From Haloarchaeobius iranensis (lineage in GTDB: Archaea; Halobacteriota; Halobacteria; Halobacteriales; Natrialbaceae): a stretch of DNA of 64,000 bases. The notes beneath the pieces were generated by a model. That model had not been told where the DNA came from, ran no database searches, and saw only the letters and a program-made list of their open reading frames with translations. Each line of letters opens with the position of its first letter. The stretch's first letter is position 1. The position numbers and the translations under genes were made by a program. Shown piece by piece: positions 52,171 to 60,535 of this stretch. The DNA is taken from contig NZ_FNIA01000009.1 in the NCBI RefSeq assembly GCF_900103505.1, positions 1-64,000 on the forward strand, in the 5' to 3' direction.

Positions 52171-52407
52171 TCACCCCGACGCGTCCGACGTCTGGACCCG
52201 ATACCGGTACGGCTGTGACCGGATGACCTCGACGTCACCCGTCTCGGCGTGCCGACCGAGCACCGTGGCGACGCGGTGCGGGCTGTCGATCTCGATGTCG
52301 TGCTCCTCGAGGAGTTGGACGATCTCTCGGGCCGACAGGGGTTCGTCGGCGTCCGCCTCCGCGAGAACGGTGCGTATCCGTTCGAACTCGCCCTGGCGGG
52401 TATGCAT
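52171..52407 (-). CDS. Small winged helix-turn-helix protein
   Basis: 78 residues. A helix-turn-helix is visible in LSAREIVQLLEEHDIEIDSP and the following HRVATVLGRHAETGDVEVIR, with the wing at the end. It is probably a DNA-binding regulator. A TATA-like ttttatgcc stands about 28 bases before ATG 52407, so the transcript is probably leaderless. The target is unknown; its nearest neighbours are carB and the DUF5815-like gene. Confidence 0.75.
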   Translation of the reverse strand: MHTRQGEFERIRTVLAEADADEPLSAREIVQLLEEHDIEIDSPHRVATVLGRHAETGDVEVIRSQPYRYRVQTSDASG

Positions 52408-52482
52408 GTACGCGAGACACGGCCTCCAACGGCATAAAACGGTGTCAGACGAGTGTTAGACAATCACAGCCGCCGTCTCGGC

Positions 52483-53013
52483 TCAGAGCGCGCGGTCGTG
52501 TTCGGTCTCGAAGTCGCGCTCGTCCCGGTACGCCTCGACGAACTCGCTCACGTCGAACTCGAGCATCTGGCGCTCGAACTCGGACATGGCGCCGTCGTCG
52601 TCGCTGTGGCTGATGGCGTGCTCCATCAGTTCGACGACCAGTTCGACGACGATCTCGTGGAGCCGCCTGTCGTCGAACTCGGTCAGCCAGATCATCGAGC
52701 AGCCGACGGTGCCGTCGTCGGAGACGTCCGCGCTGTCGACTTTCTCGGGGAACTCCTCCATCACGATGCCCATGATGTGGACCGTCCCGAACTCGTCGAA
52801 CTCGTCGGCCGGCTCGACGGTGTCCCGCAGCACCTCGACCAGCGACTCCGGGAAGAACCGCGACGGCGGATGGACGTCCATCACGACCGCGTAGCGTTCG
52901 CCGTCGTGCACGTACTCCCGCATCCCGAGGTCGATCTCGCCGACGTCGACCGTCGGACCGTCCGGCAGCGACAGCTCCGTCCCGGACCCGCCGGGGACGC
53001 GTGGCTCGGTCAT
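52483..53013 (-). CDS. DUF5815-family-like haloarchaeal protein
   Basis: 176 residues. A start MTEPRVPGGSGTELSLPDGP and the middle blocks VVMDVHPPSRFFPESLVEVL, FGTVHIMGIVMEEFPEKV and RRLHEIVVELVVELMEHAIS match the haloarchaeal family that I recall as DUF5815. The fold is likely alpha/beta and soluble. No function is known. It starts about 45 bases from the acidic-repeat gene's stop on the same strand, possibly sharing a transcript. Confidence 0.75.
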   Translation of the reverse strand: MTEPRVPGGSGTELSLPDGPTVDVGEIDLGMREYVHDGERYAVVMDVHPPSRFFPESLVEVLRDTVEPADEFDEFGTVHIMGIVMEEFPEKVDSADVSDDGTVGCSMIWLTEFDDRRLHEIVVELVVELMEHAISHSDDDGAMSEFERQMLEFDVSEFVEAYRDERDFETEHDRAL

Positions 53014-53058
53014 GGACGGTCCTCGGCGTTCCGAAAGGAAAAGTGACGCGCTCTGTGC

Positions 53059-53382
53059 TTACGCTGCGTCGGTTTCGCCGTCTCCGGCTCCCACCGCTTC
53101 GTCTTCTGCGGCTTCTTCGTCGTCGGCTTCGGCTTCTTCGTCGGCTTCGGCTTCTTCGTCGTCGGCTTCGGCTTCTTCGTCGGCTTCGGCTTCTTCGTCG
53201 TCGGCTTCGGCTTCTTCGTCGGCTTCGGCTTCTTCGGCTTCGACCTCCACCTCGACCTCGATCTCGATGCCGTCGGCCTCCAGTTCGGCCTCCGCTGTGC
53301 GCTTGTCGCCGACCTCGATCTCGAGCTCGTCCCGTTCGACTTCGACCTCTACCTCGACGTCTACGGAGATGTCGTCTCCCAT
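53059..53382 (-). CDS. Strongly acidic tandem-repeat protein
   Basis: 107 residues, almost all Glu, Asp, Ala and Val. Residues 5-48 alternate Val/Ile with Glu (VDVEVEVEVERDELEIEVGD, GIEIEVEVEVEAEEAEADEE), a beta-strand pattern. Residues about 50-90 repeat a 13-residue unit EAEADEEAEADDE three times. No family recognised. It may be a highly charged disordered or salt-binding protein. TATA-like gtttttattac lies about 28 bases before ATG 53382, so it is probably transcribed and leaderless. Confidence 0.7.
   Translation of the reverse strand: MGDDISVDVEVEVEVERDELEIEVGDKRTAEAELEADGIEIEVEVEVEAEEAEADEEAEADDEEAEADEEAEADDEEAEADEEAEADDEEAAEDEAVGAGDGETDAA
53119..53235. repeat. Three exact-period 39-base tandem repeats in the acidic gene
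   Basis: Units at 53119-53157, 53158-53196 and 53197-53235, each starting gtcgtcggcttcggcttc on the plus strand. Within each unit, two shorter ggcttcttcgtcg blocks alternate, so slipped pairing is easy. The copy number could vary between strains. Confidence 0.75.
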
Positions 53383-53426
53383 ACACCGACCGACACCGCC
53401 AGTCGTAATAAAAACAGATGGTGACC

Positions 53427-53834
53427 CTACGGCCAGTCGTCCCGCACCGGCTCCTCGGACTCCGCCTCGGTCTCGGGCTCGCCCGTCTCCCAGCCAGCGG
53501 CGTCGGCGGCGTCCTCGATGGGGAGGTACTCCCAGCCGACCTCGTCGGCGAGGGCCGCGTCCTCGTCGGTGGTGCCGACGAAGACGTGGCGGTCGGTGTC
53601 GAACTGCTCGCCGACGCTCTCCAGACTCTCGCCCTTGCCGCGCGGCCCCGAGAAGAAGTCCTGCCGGATCCGGTTCTTCCGGGTGAAGTTCGTCACGACG
53701 TAGGTCGGTTTATCGGAGACGACACCGACGTACTTGCTCCAGCGCCGTGCGTCGTCGAACACCGCCTCGGGGTTCGCGAGACGCTCCAGCGCGGAGAGTT
53801 CGAGCGCCAGCGTCATCGTGCCGTCACCGTTCAT
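53427..53834 (-). CDS. Haloarchaeal DUF7124-like protein
   Basis: 135 residues. The start MTLALELSALERLANPEAVF and the block RHVFVGTTDEDAALADEVGW, followed by YLPIEDAADAAGW, resemble a haloarchaeal family that I recall as DUF7124. It appears soluble, alpha/beta and Asp/Glu-rich. Function unknown. ATG 53834 lies about 27 bases after TATA-like gttttcagc; ATG 53816 would also give the conserved start. Confidence 0.65.
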   Translation of the reverse strand: MNGDGTMTLALELSALERLANPEAVFDDARRWSKYVGVVSDKPTYVVTNFTRKNRIRQDFFSGPRGKGESLESVGEQFDTDRHVFVGTTDEDAALADEVGWEYLPIEDAADAAGWETGEPETEAESEEPVRDDWP

Positions 53835-53897
53835 GCGAGACCCTCGCCTCGGCGCGCTGAAAACGATGTCGATTGGGCCGTGGGTAGGGGTACTCGG

Positions 53898-54134
53898 TTA
53901 TCGGAGCGTGACCCGGTAGTAGGCAGTGTGGACGATGACCTCGCCATCTTCGAAGGGTGCCTCCTCGGCGGGTTGTACGTTCACTGTGTCGCCATCGACG
54001 AGTCCCCGGAACTGGTCGAACGCCTCGTCGTCGAGCTGGTCGACGTGGCGGAGCGCCGTCACGTCTGCAGGAACCGTCTCGACCTCGCGTGCGCTGAGGT
54101 GAGCGTGCCGTCCCGAACTGGTGCCAACTGCCAT
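53898..54134 (-). CDS. Small haloarchaeal protein, unrecognised
   Basis: 78 residues, soluble and acidic: VPADVTALRHVDQLDDEAFD, then VNVQPAEEAPFEDGEVIVHT and a beta-like end AYYRVTLR. No motif recognised. TATA-like catttaagc at about 54160 is 26 bases before ATG 54134, supporting a real leaderless gene. It lies between the DUF7124-like gene and an FAD oxidoreductase, all on the minus strand. Confidence 0.6.
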   Translation of the reverse strand: MAVGTSSGRHAHLSAREVETVPADVTALRHVDQLDDEAFDQFRGLVDGDTVNVQPAEEAPFEDGEVIVHTAYYRVTLR

Positions 54135-54238
54135 GGGTCATGACAACGTATGACATGGCTCAGCTTAAATGTTCGCCTACCGGGCGTAAAGAACGGTGGG
54201 CCGGACCGCCGAGCCGAGAAACGAGGCCGTCGCCGTGG

Positions 54239-55492
54239 CTACTGCTCCTGTGCGGGTGCTTCGAGCATCTCCATCTCGAAGTCCTCCTCGAGGAGGAGGT
54301 CCTTCTGCCCCTCGAGATCGCGCTCCTCGCGGATGATCCGCTTGAACACGGACTGGAGCTTGAGGTCGCCGATGAGGACGCCGCCGATGAGCTTCCCGTT
54401 CTTGAACGTGAGCCGCCGCCACTCGGTGTCGGAGTACTTGCGCTCGCGGTCGTCGTCCCCGATGGTCGGGTGCCCGAAGGAGACGAACGGGAGGTCCTTG
54501 AAGTGCGAGATGGAGTACGAGGAGACGTGCCGGAACTCCTCGGCCTCGCCGTCGGCCGCGGTCATGTTCTTCGCGGCGACCGCGCCCTGCTTCTTCGCGG
54601 AGTCCCAGGAGCCGTTCTGGGCGTGCTCCTCGAGGATGACGTCGTAGAACCGCGTGATGTCACCGGCCGCGTAGATGTCCTCGACGTTGGTCTCCATGAA
54701 CTCGTCGACGACGATGCCGTCGTCCGTCTCGATGCCGCTACCACGGAGGAACTCGGTGTTGAAGTCGAGGCCGATGGAGACGCCGACGAACTCGCCCTCG
54801 AACTCCTCACCGTTGGGGTCGACCGCGCCCGTGACCTGGCCGTCGTCGTCCGTGACGAAGTGGTCGACGCCGGACTGGAAGACGGGCTCGACGTCCAGCT
54901 CGCGCAGCGCGTCGTGGATGATGCCCGCGCCGTCCTCGCTGAGCGCGTAGCGCCACCAGCAGTCGCCGCGCATGAGGTAGTTCGCCTCGATGCCGCGGGC
55001 GCCACAGATGGCCGCGAAGTCGATGCCGAGCAGGCCGGCACCGACGACGATGCCCTTCTCGGACTCCTCGGCGTGGTCGGCGATACCACGGGCGTCCTGG
55101 AACGTCCAGAAGTGGTGGACGCCGTCGGCGTCGGAGTTGTCGACGGGGAGCTGCCGCGGGGTCCCGCCGGTCGCGACGAGCAGCGCGTCGTACTCGTAGT
55201 CGTCACCCTCGTGCGTGTGGACGACGTGGCCGTCCGGGTCGATGTGGGTGACGTGCGTGTTCAGTTCGAGGGCGATGTCGCGCTCCTCGTACCACTCCTC
55301 GTCGTGGAGGAACAGCGGGTCCTCCATCGGGATCTTCCCCTTCGCGTACTCCTTGATCAGGATGCGGTTGTAGAGGGGCTCACCCTCGTCTGTGATGACG
55401 GTGATGTCGGCATCGGGCGACTCCTCCCGAAGTGTCTTCGCCGCGGACCCACCGGCGATACCATCGCCGATGATGACGTACGACTCGGTCAT
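54239..55492 (-). CDS. FAD-dependent pyridine nucleotide-disulfide oxidoreductase-like protein
   Basis: 417 residues. FAD loop IIGDGIAGGSAAKTL near residue 7 and second nucleotide loop IVVGAGLLGIDFAAI near residue 148 mark the two Rossmann domains. The late motif VEDIYAAGDITRFYD binds FAD. No redox-active disulfide (CxxxxC) is visible, so it resembles NirB-, rubredoxin reductase- or NADH oxidase-type flavin reductases. The electron acceptor is unknown. TATA-like ctttaaccc lies about 27 bases before ATG 55492. It is divergent from the DUF6149-like gene. Confidence 0.85.
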   Translation of the reverse strand: MTESYVIIGDGIAGGSAAKTLREESPDADITVITDEGEPLYNRILIKEYAKGKIPMEDPLFLHDEEWYEERDIALELNTHVTHIDPDGHVVHTHEGDDYEYDALLVATGGTPRQLPVDNSDADGVHHFWTFQDARGIADHAEESEKGIVVGAGLLGIDFAAICGARGIEANYLMRGDCWWRYALSEDGAGIIHDALRELDVEPVFQSGVDHFVTDDDGQVTGAVDPNGEEFEGEFVGVSIGLDFNTEFLRGSGIETDDGIVVDEFMETNVEDIYAAGDITRFYDVILEEHAQNGSWDSAKKQGAVAAKNMTAADGEAEEFRHVSSYSISHFKDLPFVSFGHPTIGDDDRERKYSDTEWRRLTFKNGKLIGGVLIGDLKLQSVFKRIIREERDLEGQKDLLLEEDFEMEMLEAPAQEQ

Positions 55493-55608
55493 GTCCCGAG
55501 GGTTTGGTGCGGGGGTTAAAGTGGATTGCTATCTTCGCAAACGTTCTAATCGTTGTTAGCGAGGGCCGCGGCGAGACGTTCTTGATGGTCCGCTCCCAAG
55601 CGCCGGGC

Positions 55609-56199
55609 ATGAAGATACGCCAGAACGTCAAGCACTTCGCGTTCAAGGCAGCGCTGACGGCCCCGGTCGTCGGCGACGTGGCGAACGACAAGCTGGTCGA
55701 CATGCACACGGGCATCTTCCTCGACCGGGCCGACGAGGCCCACCGCGAGGAGCGCCGGGACCACCTCGACGACTTCTTCGACGCGACGATGGACACCTAC
55801 CTCGCCGCGCTCGACTACATGCCCGAGGCCGAGGCCCGGGAGATAACCCACGTGCAGGCGAACTTCGACTTCTACAACCACGGCTGGACGGAGATGATGG
55901 AGTTCCCCACCGACGAGCTGGAGGCGCACTACGAGCGCTACCGCGAGTTCTTCACGGACTACGGCATCACCATCGACGACCCGCTCGGCGAGTTCACTCC
56001 CGAGGACGGCGTCGCCGGGGCGCCCTCGACGCCGGAGAAGCTCGACGACCCGGAACACCCCCACGCGGAGGGCGGCTTCGCCGACGACGTGTACGTCGAG
56101 ACCGACGACGGCGAGGTCGTCATCGGCGGACAGGAGGAGCCGGACGATATCTCCCCGGCGGACGCGCCCGGCGTCGACCCGGAGGAGGCCGAGGGCTGA
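55609..56199 (+). CDS. DUF6149-family-like haloarchaeal protein
   Basis: 196 residues. KIRQNVKHFAFKAALTAPVV at the start, then REITHVQANFDFYNHGWTEM mid-protein and DPEHPHAEGGFADDVYVE near the end are typical of the haloarchaeal family that I recall as DUF6149. His and Asp/Glu clusters might bind a metal, but no function is known. In-frame ATGs at 55585 and 55504 lie upstream; 55609 was chosen because family members start at the MK-x-RQN block. The C-terminal 40 residues are acidic. Confidence 0.75.
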   Translation: MKIRQNVKHFAFKAALTAPVVGDVANDKLVDMHTGIFLDRADEAHREERRDHLDDFFDATMDTYLAALDYMPEAEAREITHVQANFDFYNHGWTEMMEFPTDELEAHYERYREFFTDYGITIDDPLGEFTPEDGVAGAPSTPEKLDDPEHPHAEGGFADDVYVETDDGEVVIGGQEEPDDISPADAPGVDPEEAEG

Positions 56200-56254
56200 C
56201 GGGAGCGCGACGGGCGTCGCCACAGCAGCGGGACGGGGCTGTGAAAACCGGAGG

Positions 56255-57640
56255 CTACGACTTCTCGGCGATGCGGTCCGCGCACTCGAAGCCAGCCAGA
56301 ACCCCACCGTTGAGCGACCGTTCGGGGTACTGCGCGCGACTCGCCATCCCGGCGTAGTAGACGCCATCGGCCACCTCGTCGGCGAGGTCGTACGGGACGA
56401 CCATGTCGAGGTAGCCGCGCTCGTAGACCGGGGCAGCCCGGGGGTTCCGCGAGATGCGGACCTCCTCGACCTGCTCGTCGTCGAAGTCGGGGAACATCTC
56501 CCCGATGTGCTCGAGCCAGCGCGACTCCACCTCGTCTTCGTCGGCCTGCCAGAGCCACTCCTCGGGCGACTGGACGTAGCTCGCGACGTACAGCAGGTGG
56601 TCGCCGCCGTAGCGCTCCGGCGGGACGAAGTTCGTGTGCTCGATGAGCGCGCCGAACGGCGCGTCGTGGGCGACGTTCAGCCAGTAGGTTTCGTCCATGA
56701 GCGACTCGGACAGCGTGAGGACCGCACAGACCGCGCCCTGGAAGTCGATGTCGCACTCGAAGCCGGTGAGGTCCTCCAGCACGTTCGGCATCGCGGCGAC
56801 GACGAGCGCGTCCAGTTCGTGGGTCTCGCGGCCGTCGTCGGTCTCGACGGTGACGGACTCGACCGCGGCGGACGCCGTGGTGTCCGGGCCGCCCTCGGTC
56901 GCCACGGCGCCGCCGTCGGCCGTCGCGGAGCCGCCATCGCCGGTCTGGAGGTCGACGACGCGTGCACCGGTCTGGACGTGCTCGCGGCCCACGCCCTCGA
57001 TGAGCGCGTCGATGAGGGTCGCGAAGCTGCCGTCGAAGTAGCCCAGCTGCTCGCCCTTCAGGAGGTCGCGCTCGCCCCGGAACTTGATGCGCCCGAGCAG
57101 CCACGCCGCCGACACGTCGTCCTTCCGGTCGCCGAACTTCGCGTCCAGCAGCGGTTCGAAGAAGTTCTCGTAGACGCCCTTCGTCGTGTGCTCGACCAGG
57201 AACTCCCTGATGGGCACGTCCTCGTACGATTCGAGGTCGTCGTACGTGTCGAAGCTCGGCACCCCGCCCCGGACGTCCACCTCCATCGTGAGCATCCCGA
57301 GGCGGAACTTGTCGTAGAGGCTCATGTGGGGGTAGGCGGCGATCTCCCAGATGGTGTTGAGGGGGTGGACGACGCCGTCGACGTAGTAGCCGTCGTTGCC
57401 GTATATCCACTCGACGCGGTCGCCGACGCCGAGGTCCTCGGCCAGCTCGACGATGGTCTCCTCGGACTTCGAGAGGTGGTGGTAGAACTTCTCGATGGGG
57501 TCGCCCGAGGTCTCGTACACCGCGGCGAGCCCGCCGAGGTCGTCGCTCGCCTCGAAGACGCGCACGTCGTGGCCGTGGCGCTGGAGGCGGTACGCGGCGG
57601 CGAGCCCGGCGATGCCGCCACCGACGATGCCGACTGTCAT
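56255..57640 (-). CDS. FAD-dependent amine oxidase/protoporphyrinogen oxidase-like protein
   Basis: 461 residues. The FAD loop VGIVGGGIAGLAAAYRL is at residue 3 and EASDDLGGLAA near residue 30. Later blocks (YFDGSFATLIDALIEGVG near 206 and AQYPERSLNGGVLAGFECA near the end) fit the NAD(P)/FAD-dependent monoamine oxidase/phytoene desaturase/HemY superfamily. An Ala/Thr/Gly-rich insert (about residues 230-260) may be disordered. The substrate cannot be told; membrane-lipid, sugar and carotenoid enzymes belong here. It is convergent with the DUF6149-like gene. Confidence 0.85.
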   Translation of the reverse strand: MTVGIVGGGIAGLAAAYRLQRHGHDVRVFEASDDLGGLAAVYETSGDPIEKFYHHLSKSEETIVELAEDLGVGDRVEWIYGNDGYYVDGVVHPLNTIWEIAAYPHMSLYDKFRLGMLTMEVDVRGGVPSFDTYDDLESYEDVPIREFLVEHTTKGVYENFFEPLLDAKFGDRKDDVSAAWLLGRIKFRGERDLLKGEQLGYFDGSFATLIDALIEGVGREHVQTGARVVDLQTGDGGSATADGGAVATEGGPDTTASAAVESVTVETDDGRETHELDALVVAAMPNVLEDLTGFECDIDFQGAVCAVLTLSESLMDETYWLNVAHDAPFGALIEHTNFVPPERYGGDHLLYVASYVQSPEEWLWQADEDEVESRWLEHIGEMFPDFDDEQVEEVRISRNPRAAPVYERGYLDMVVPYDLADEVADGVYYAGMASRAQYPERSLNGGVLAGFECADRIAEKS

Positions 57641-57972
57641 GCTTCGTGGTCGGACACCGGGGGCGATGTGTCTTTTGGATGCCGGTCGACCGCTTCGTGC
57701 CCCCTCCGACGTTTACAATCAGTGTAAACTCCCGCCGCCGGCGAAGTGTTTTTAGAGAGTCACCGACAACAGGACACCAGTGACGCAGCCGACCCATCGC
57801 CTCCCGACGAACCGCCGTATGCGCCCCGCGTGAGCCGTTCGTGGGGATGGACGACGGCAGCCCGGGTCGGTCATACGACTGTTCTCTGCCGCGCCGAACT
57901 CCCGACGACGACGGGCACCGATTGCTGACCGGAATCAGCGGGTTTTAGGCCCGCACGAGAGTTCACGACAAC
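57641..57972. other. 332-base promoter region between the flavoenzyme and metG
   Basis: Holds the third 19-base motif (57711-57729) and TATA-like gttttta at about 57748-57755. From that element a leaderless 17-codon GTG frame (57780-57833) is possible. The metG TATA-like ttttag (57943-57948) lies inside a 5-base inverted repeat GCGGG/CCCGC (57938-57942, 57950-57954), about 25-30 bases before the start. No other gene is seen. Confidence 0.5.
57711..57729. promoter_or_regulatory. Copy 3 of the 19-base inverted-repeat motif
   Basis: GTTTACAATCAGTGTAAAC, a perfect 7-base inverted repeat (GTTTACA / TGTAAAC) with a 5-base spacer. It lies 71 bases before the flavoenzyme start (minus) and about 240 bases before metG (plus). 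AGTGTAAACTCCCG, covering its right arm and flank, occurs identically at 7562-7575. Confidence 0.5.
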
Positions 57973-60066
57973 ATGAGCCACGACGACTTCCCGACGGAGC
58001 AGCCAGCGGTGGTGACGTGTGGGTTGCCGTACGCGAACGGCGACCTGCACGTCGGCCACCTCAGATCGTACACGGCCGGTGACGTGCTGAGCCGCAGCCT
58101 GCGGAAGCTGGGTCAGCAGACGGCGTTCGTCTGCGGGTCGGACATGCACGGCACGCCCATCGCGGTGAACGCGGACGAACAGGGTGTCTCGCCCGAGGCG
58201 TTCGCGACGCAGTACCACGAGCAGTACGAGGAGACGTTCCCGCAGTTCAACGTCCAGTTCGACAACTACGGCCACACGCACGACGAGACGAACACGGAGC
58301 TCACCCAGTCCATCGTCCGGCGGCTGGAGGACGAGGGCTACGTCTACGAGAAGGAGATCAAGGTCGCCTGGGACCCCATCGAGGACCAGCCGCTCCCGGA
58401 CCGCTACGTCGAAGGTACCTGTCCGTACTGCGGCGAGCACGCCCGCGGCGACGAGTGCGACGAGGGCTGCGGGCGACACCTCGAACCCGGCGAGATCGAG
58501 GACCCCGTGTCGACACGCACCGGCAACCCCGCCGAGTACAGAGAGCGGCCGCACCGGTTCTTCGAGGTGTCGGAGCTGTCGGAGTACCTGAGCGGCTTCC
58601 TCGACCGGCTGGAGGGCACGTCGAACGCCCGGAACCAGCCCCGCGAGTGGATCGAGTCCGGGCTGGAGGACTGGTGTATCACCCGGGACCTCGACTGGGG
58701 CATCGACTACCCCGGCGAGGAGGACCTCGTGCTGTACGTCTGGGTGGACGCCCCCATCGAGTACATCTCGTCGACGAAGCAGTACAGCGAGCGCGTCGGT
58801 GCCGACGAGTACGACTGGGAGCAGGTCTGGCGGGAGACCGAGTCGGGCGAGGCGGGCGGCGAGGTCGTCCACGTCATCGGCCGCGACATCATCCAGCACC
58901 ACACCATCTTCTGGCCGGCGATGCTGGAGGTCGCGGGCTACTCGGAGCCCCGTGCCGTCTGTGCGACGGGGTTCGTCACCATCAACGGGAAGGGCCTCTC
59001 GACGAGCCGGAACCGCGCCATCTGGGCGCAGGAGTACCTCGACGAGGGGTTCCACCCGGACCTCCTCCGGTACTACCTGACGACGATGGGCGGCTTCCAG
59101 CAGGACCTCGACTTCTCCTGGGACCGCTTCCAGGAGCGGGTCAACGGCGAGCTGGTGGGGACGGTGGGGAACTTCCTCTACCGGAGCCTCCTGTTCGCGT
59201 ACCGGAACTTCGGCGGGACGCCCGACGCCGAGCTCTCCCCGGAGGTCGAGGAGCGTATCCAGCAGGCCGTCGACGACTTCAGCGCCGCGGTCAACGAGTA
59301 CGAGGTCCGGAAGGCGGGCGACGCCGCGGTGAAGCTCGCCCAGTTCGGCAACGAGTACATCCAGCGCAACGAGCCCTGGAAGCTCGACGACGACGAGGCC
59401 GCGCCGGTCATCCGCGACTGCGTGCAGCTCGCGAAGGCCGTCACGGTACTCATCGAGCCCGTCGCCCCGGACAAGGCTGAGGCCGCGTGGGCGCAGGTCG
59501 GCGGCGAGGCCGACGTGCACGACGTGACCCTCGACGCCGCGTTCGAACCGCCCGCGGCGGCGTTCGACGAACCTGCCGAACTGTTCGAGCAGGTCGAGGA
59601 CGAGCGCGTCGAGGAGCTGAACGAGAAGCTCGCGGAGCGCGTCGCCGAGACGGCGTCGGGCGACGATACGGACGACGGAACCGAAAGCGACGAGTCCACG
59701 GACGCCGACGAGGCGGACGTGACCGACGAACTCGAACCCCTGCTGGAGGACCGCATCGGCTTCGACGACTTCGAGGCCCTCGACATCCGCGTCGGGCGCA
59801 TCGAGACCGCGGACCCCGTCGAGGACGCGGACAAGCTGGCGAAGCTCGAGGTCGACATCGGCGTCGAGACGCGCCAGGTCGTCGCGGGCATCAGGCAGCT
59901 CCACGACCTCGACGCGCTCCCGGGCACGAAGGTCGTCCTGCTGGCGAACATGGAGAAGGCAGAGCTGTTCGGCGTCGAGTCGAACGGGATGGTGCTCGCC
60001 GCGGGCGAGCAGGCCGACCTGTTGACGACCCACGACGACGCGGAACCGGGGACGAAGGTCCGCTGA
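57973..60066 (+). CDS. metG: Methionyl-tRNA synthetase with C-terminal tRNA-binding domain
   Basis: 697 residues. The class I HIGH motif is HVGHLRSY near residue 25 and the KMSKS loop appears as KGLSTSRN near residue 339, the usual archaeal form. A zinc knuckle (CPYCGEHARGDECDEGCGRH) lies near residue 152. After an acidic linker (about 560-590), residues 594-697 form the OB-fold tRNA-binding domain (DIRVGRIETADPVEDADKL onward), here fused rather than separate. It charges initiator and elongator tRNA-Met. TATA-like ttttag at 57943 fits a leaderless start. Confidence 0.97.
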   Translation: MSHDDFPTEQPAVVTCGLPYANGDLHVGHLRSYTAGDVLSRSLRKLGQQTAFVCGSDMHGTPIAVNADEQGVSPEAFATQYHEQYEETFPQFNVQFDNYGHTHDETNTELTQSIVRRLEDEGYVYEKEIKVAWDPIEDQPLPDRYVEGTCPYCGEHARGDECDEGCGRHLEPGEIEDPVSTRTGNPAEYRERPHRFFEVSELSEYLSGFLDRLEGTSNARNQPREWIESGLEDWCITRDLDWGIDYPGEEDLVLYVWVDAPIEYISSTKQYSERVGADEYDWEQVWRETESGEAGGEVVHVIGRDIIQHHTIFWPAMLEVAGYSEPRAVCATGFVTINGKGLSTSRNRAIWAQEYLDEGFHPDLLRYYLTTMGGFQQDLDFSWDRFQERVNGELVGTVGNFLYRSLLFAYRNFGGTPDAELSPEVEERIQQAVDDFSAAVNEYEVRKAGDAAVKLAQFGNEYIQRNEPWKLDDDEAAPVIRDCVQLAKAVTVLIEPVAPDKAEAAWAQVGGEADVHDVTLDAAFEPPAAAFDEPAELFEQVEDERVEELNEKLAERVAETASGDDTDDGTESDESTDADEADVTDELEPLLEDRIGFDDFEALDIRVGRIETADPVEDADKLAKLEVDIGVETRQVVAGIRQLHDLDALPGTKVVLLANMEKAELFGVESNGMVLAAGEQADLLTTHDDAEPGTKVR

Positions 60067-60105
60067 GCGGGCGGCGAACGGGGTGCTGCCGTCCCGTGCG
60101 ACGGT

Positions 60106-60393
60106 TCAGATGTCGGTGACGAGGTCGGCGAAGTCCTCGGTCGGGATGGCCTCCATCGTCTGCATGTCGAGTCCGTGGCGTTCCATCGCGAGTGCGACCC
60201 GGAACGCCTCGTCGCGGCCGGCGGCGTCGAAGACGACGACGAAGTCGTAGTCCCCGAGGATGGCGTAGGTGTCCTCGAGCGTCGCGTCGAACTCCTCGGT
60301 CTCGACCTTGAGTTCGCCCCAGACCGTGGCGAGCTCCTGGACGTTGTTGATGTTCCTGTCACGGAGCTGGACCAGCGAGATGTACGTGGCCAT
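60106..60393 (-). CDS. GYD-domain protein
   Basis: 95 residues. The family signature ILGDYDFVVVFDA (GYD) is near residue 46, and the start TYISLVQLRDRNINNVQELA is typical. GYD proteins are small alpha/beta-barrel-like dimers of unknown function, often near metabolic genes. It is convergent with metG (40 bases between stops) and divergent from pyk. Confidence 0.88.
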   Translation of the reverse strand: MATYISLVQLRDRNINNVQELATVWGELKVETEEFDATLEDTYAILGDYDFVVVFDAAGRDEAFRVALAMERHGLDMQTMEAIPTEDFADLVTDI

Positions 60394-60478
60394 GCGCAGG
60401 AGGACTCACCGGGGGCTTGTGAGTCTGTTGCCGATAGAAATTGGGACTCTGCCGTCGGTTGGCCCTGCGTGACAGAAC

Positions 60479-60515
60479 TACTCGAAACCGAGTTAATCAT
60501 GGGTCTTTTTGACCC
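60479..60515 (+). promoter_or_regulatory. pyk promoter with a TrmB-like site and hairpin
   Basis: TACTCGAAACCGAGT (60479-60493) matches the haloarchaeal TrmB motif TACT-N7/8-GAGTA except for the last base (T instead of A at 60494). It runs into TATA-like gttaatc (60492-60498). Then GGGTC-TTTTT-GACCC (60501-60515) forms a 5-base inverted repeat ending 20 bases before ATG 60536. TrmB represses glycolytic genes such as pyk when glucose is absent in Halobacterium. Confidence 0.6.
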
Positions 60516-60535
60516 GGTCGGCCGTAACGAGTGCC

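Noticed and set aside
57780-57833. A Met-sensing leader peptide upstream of metG
   Set aside because: The 17-codon GTG frame contains one internal Met only, and metG has its own TATA-like element 25-30 bases from its start.
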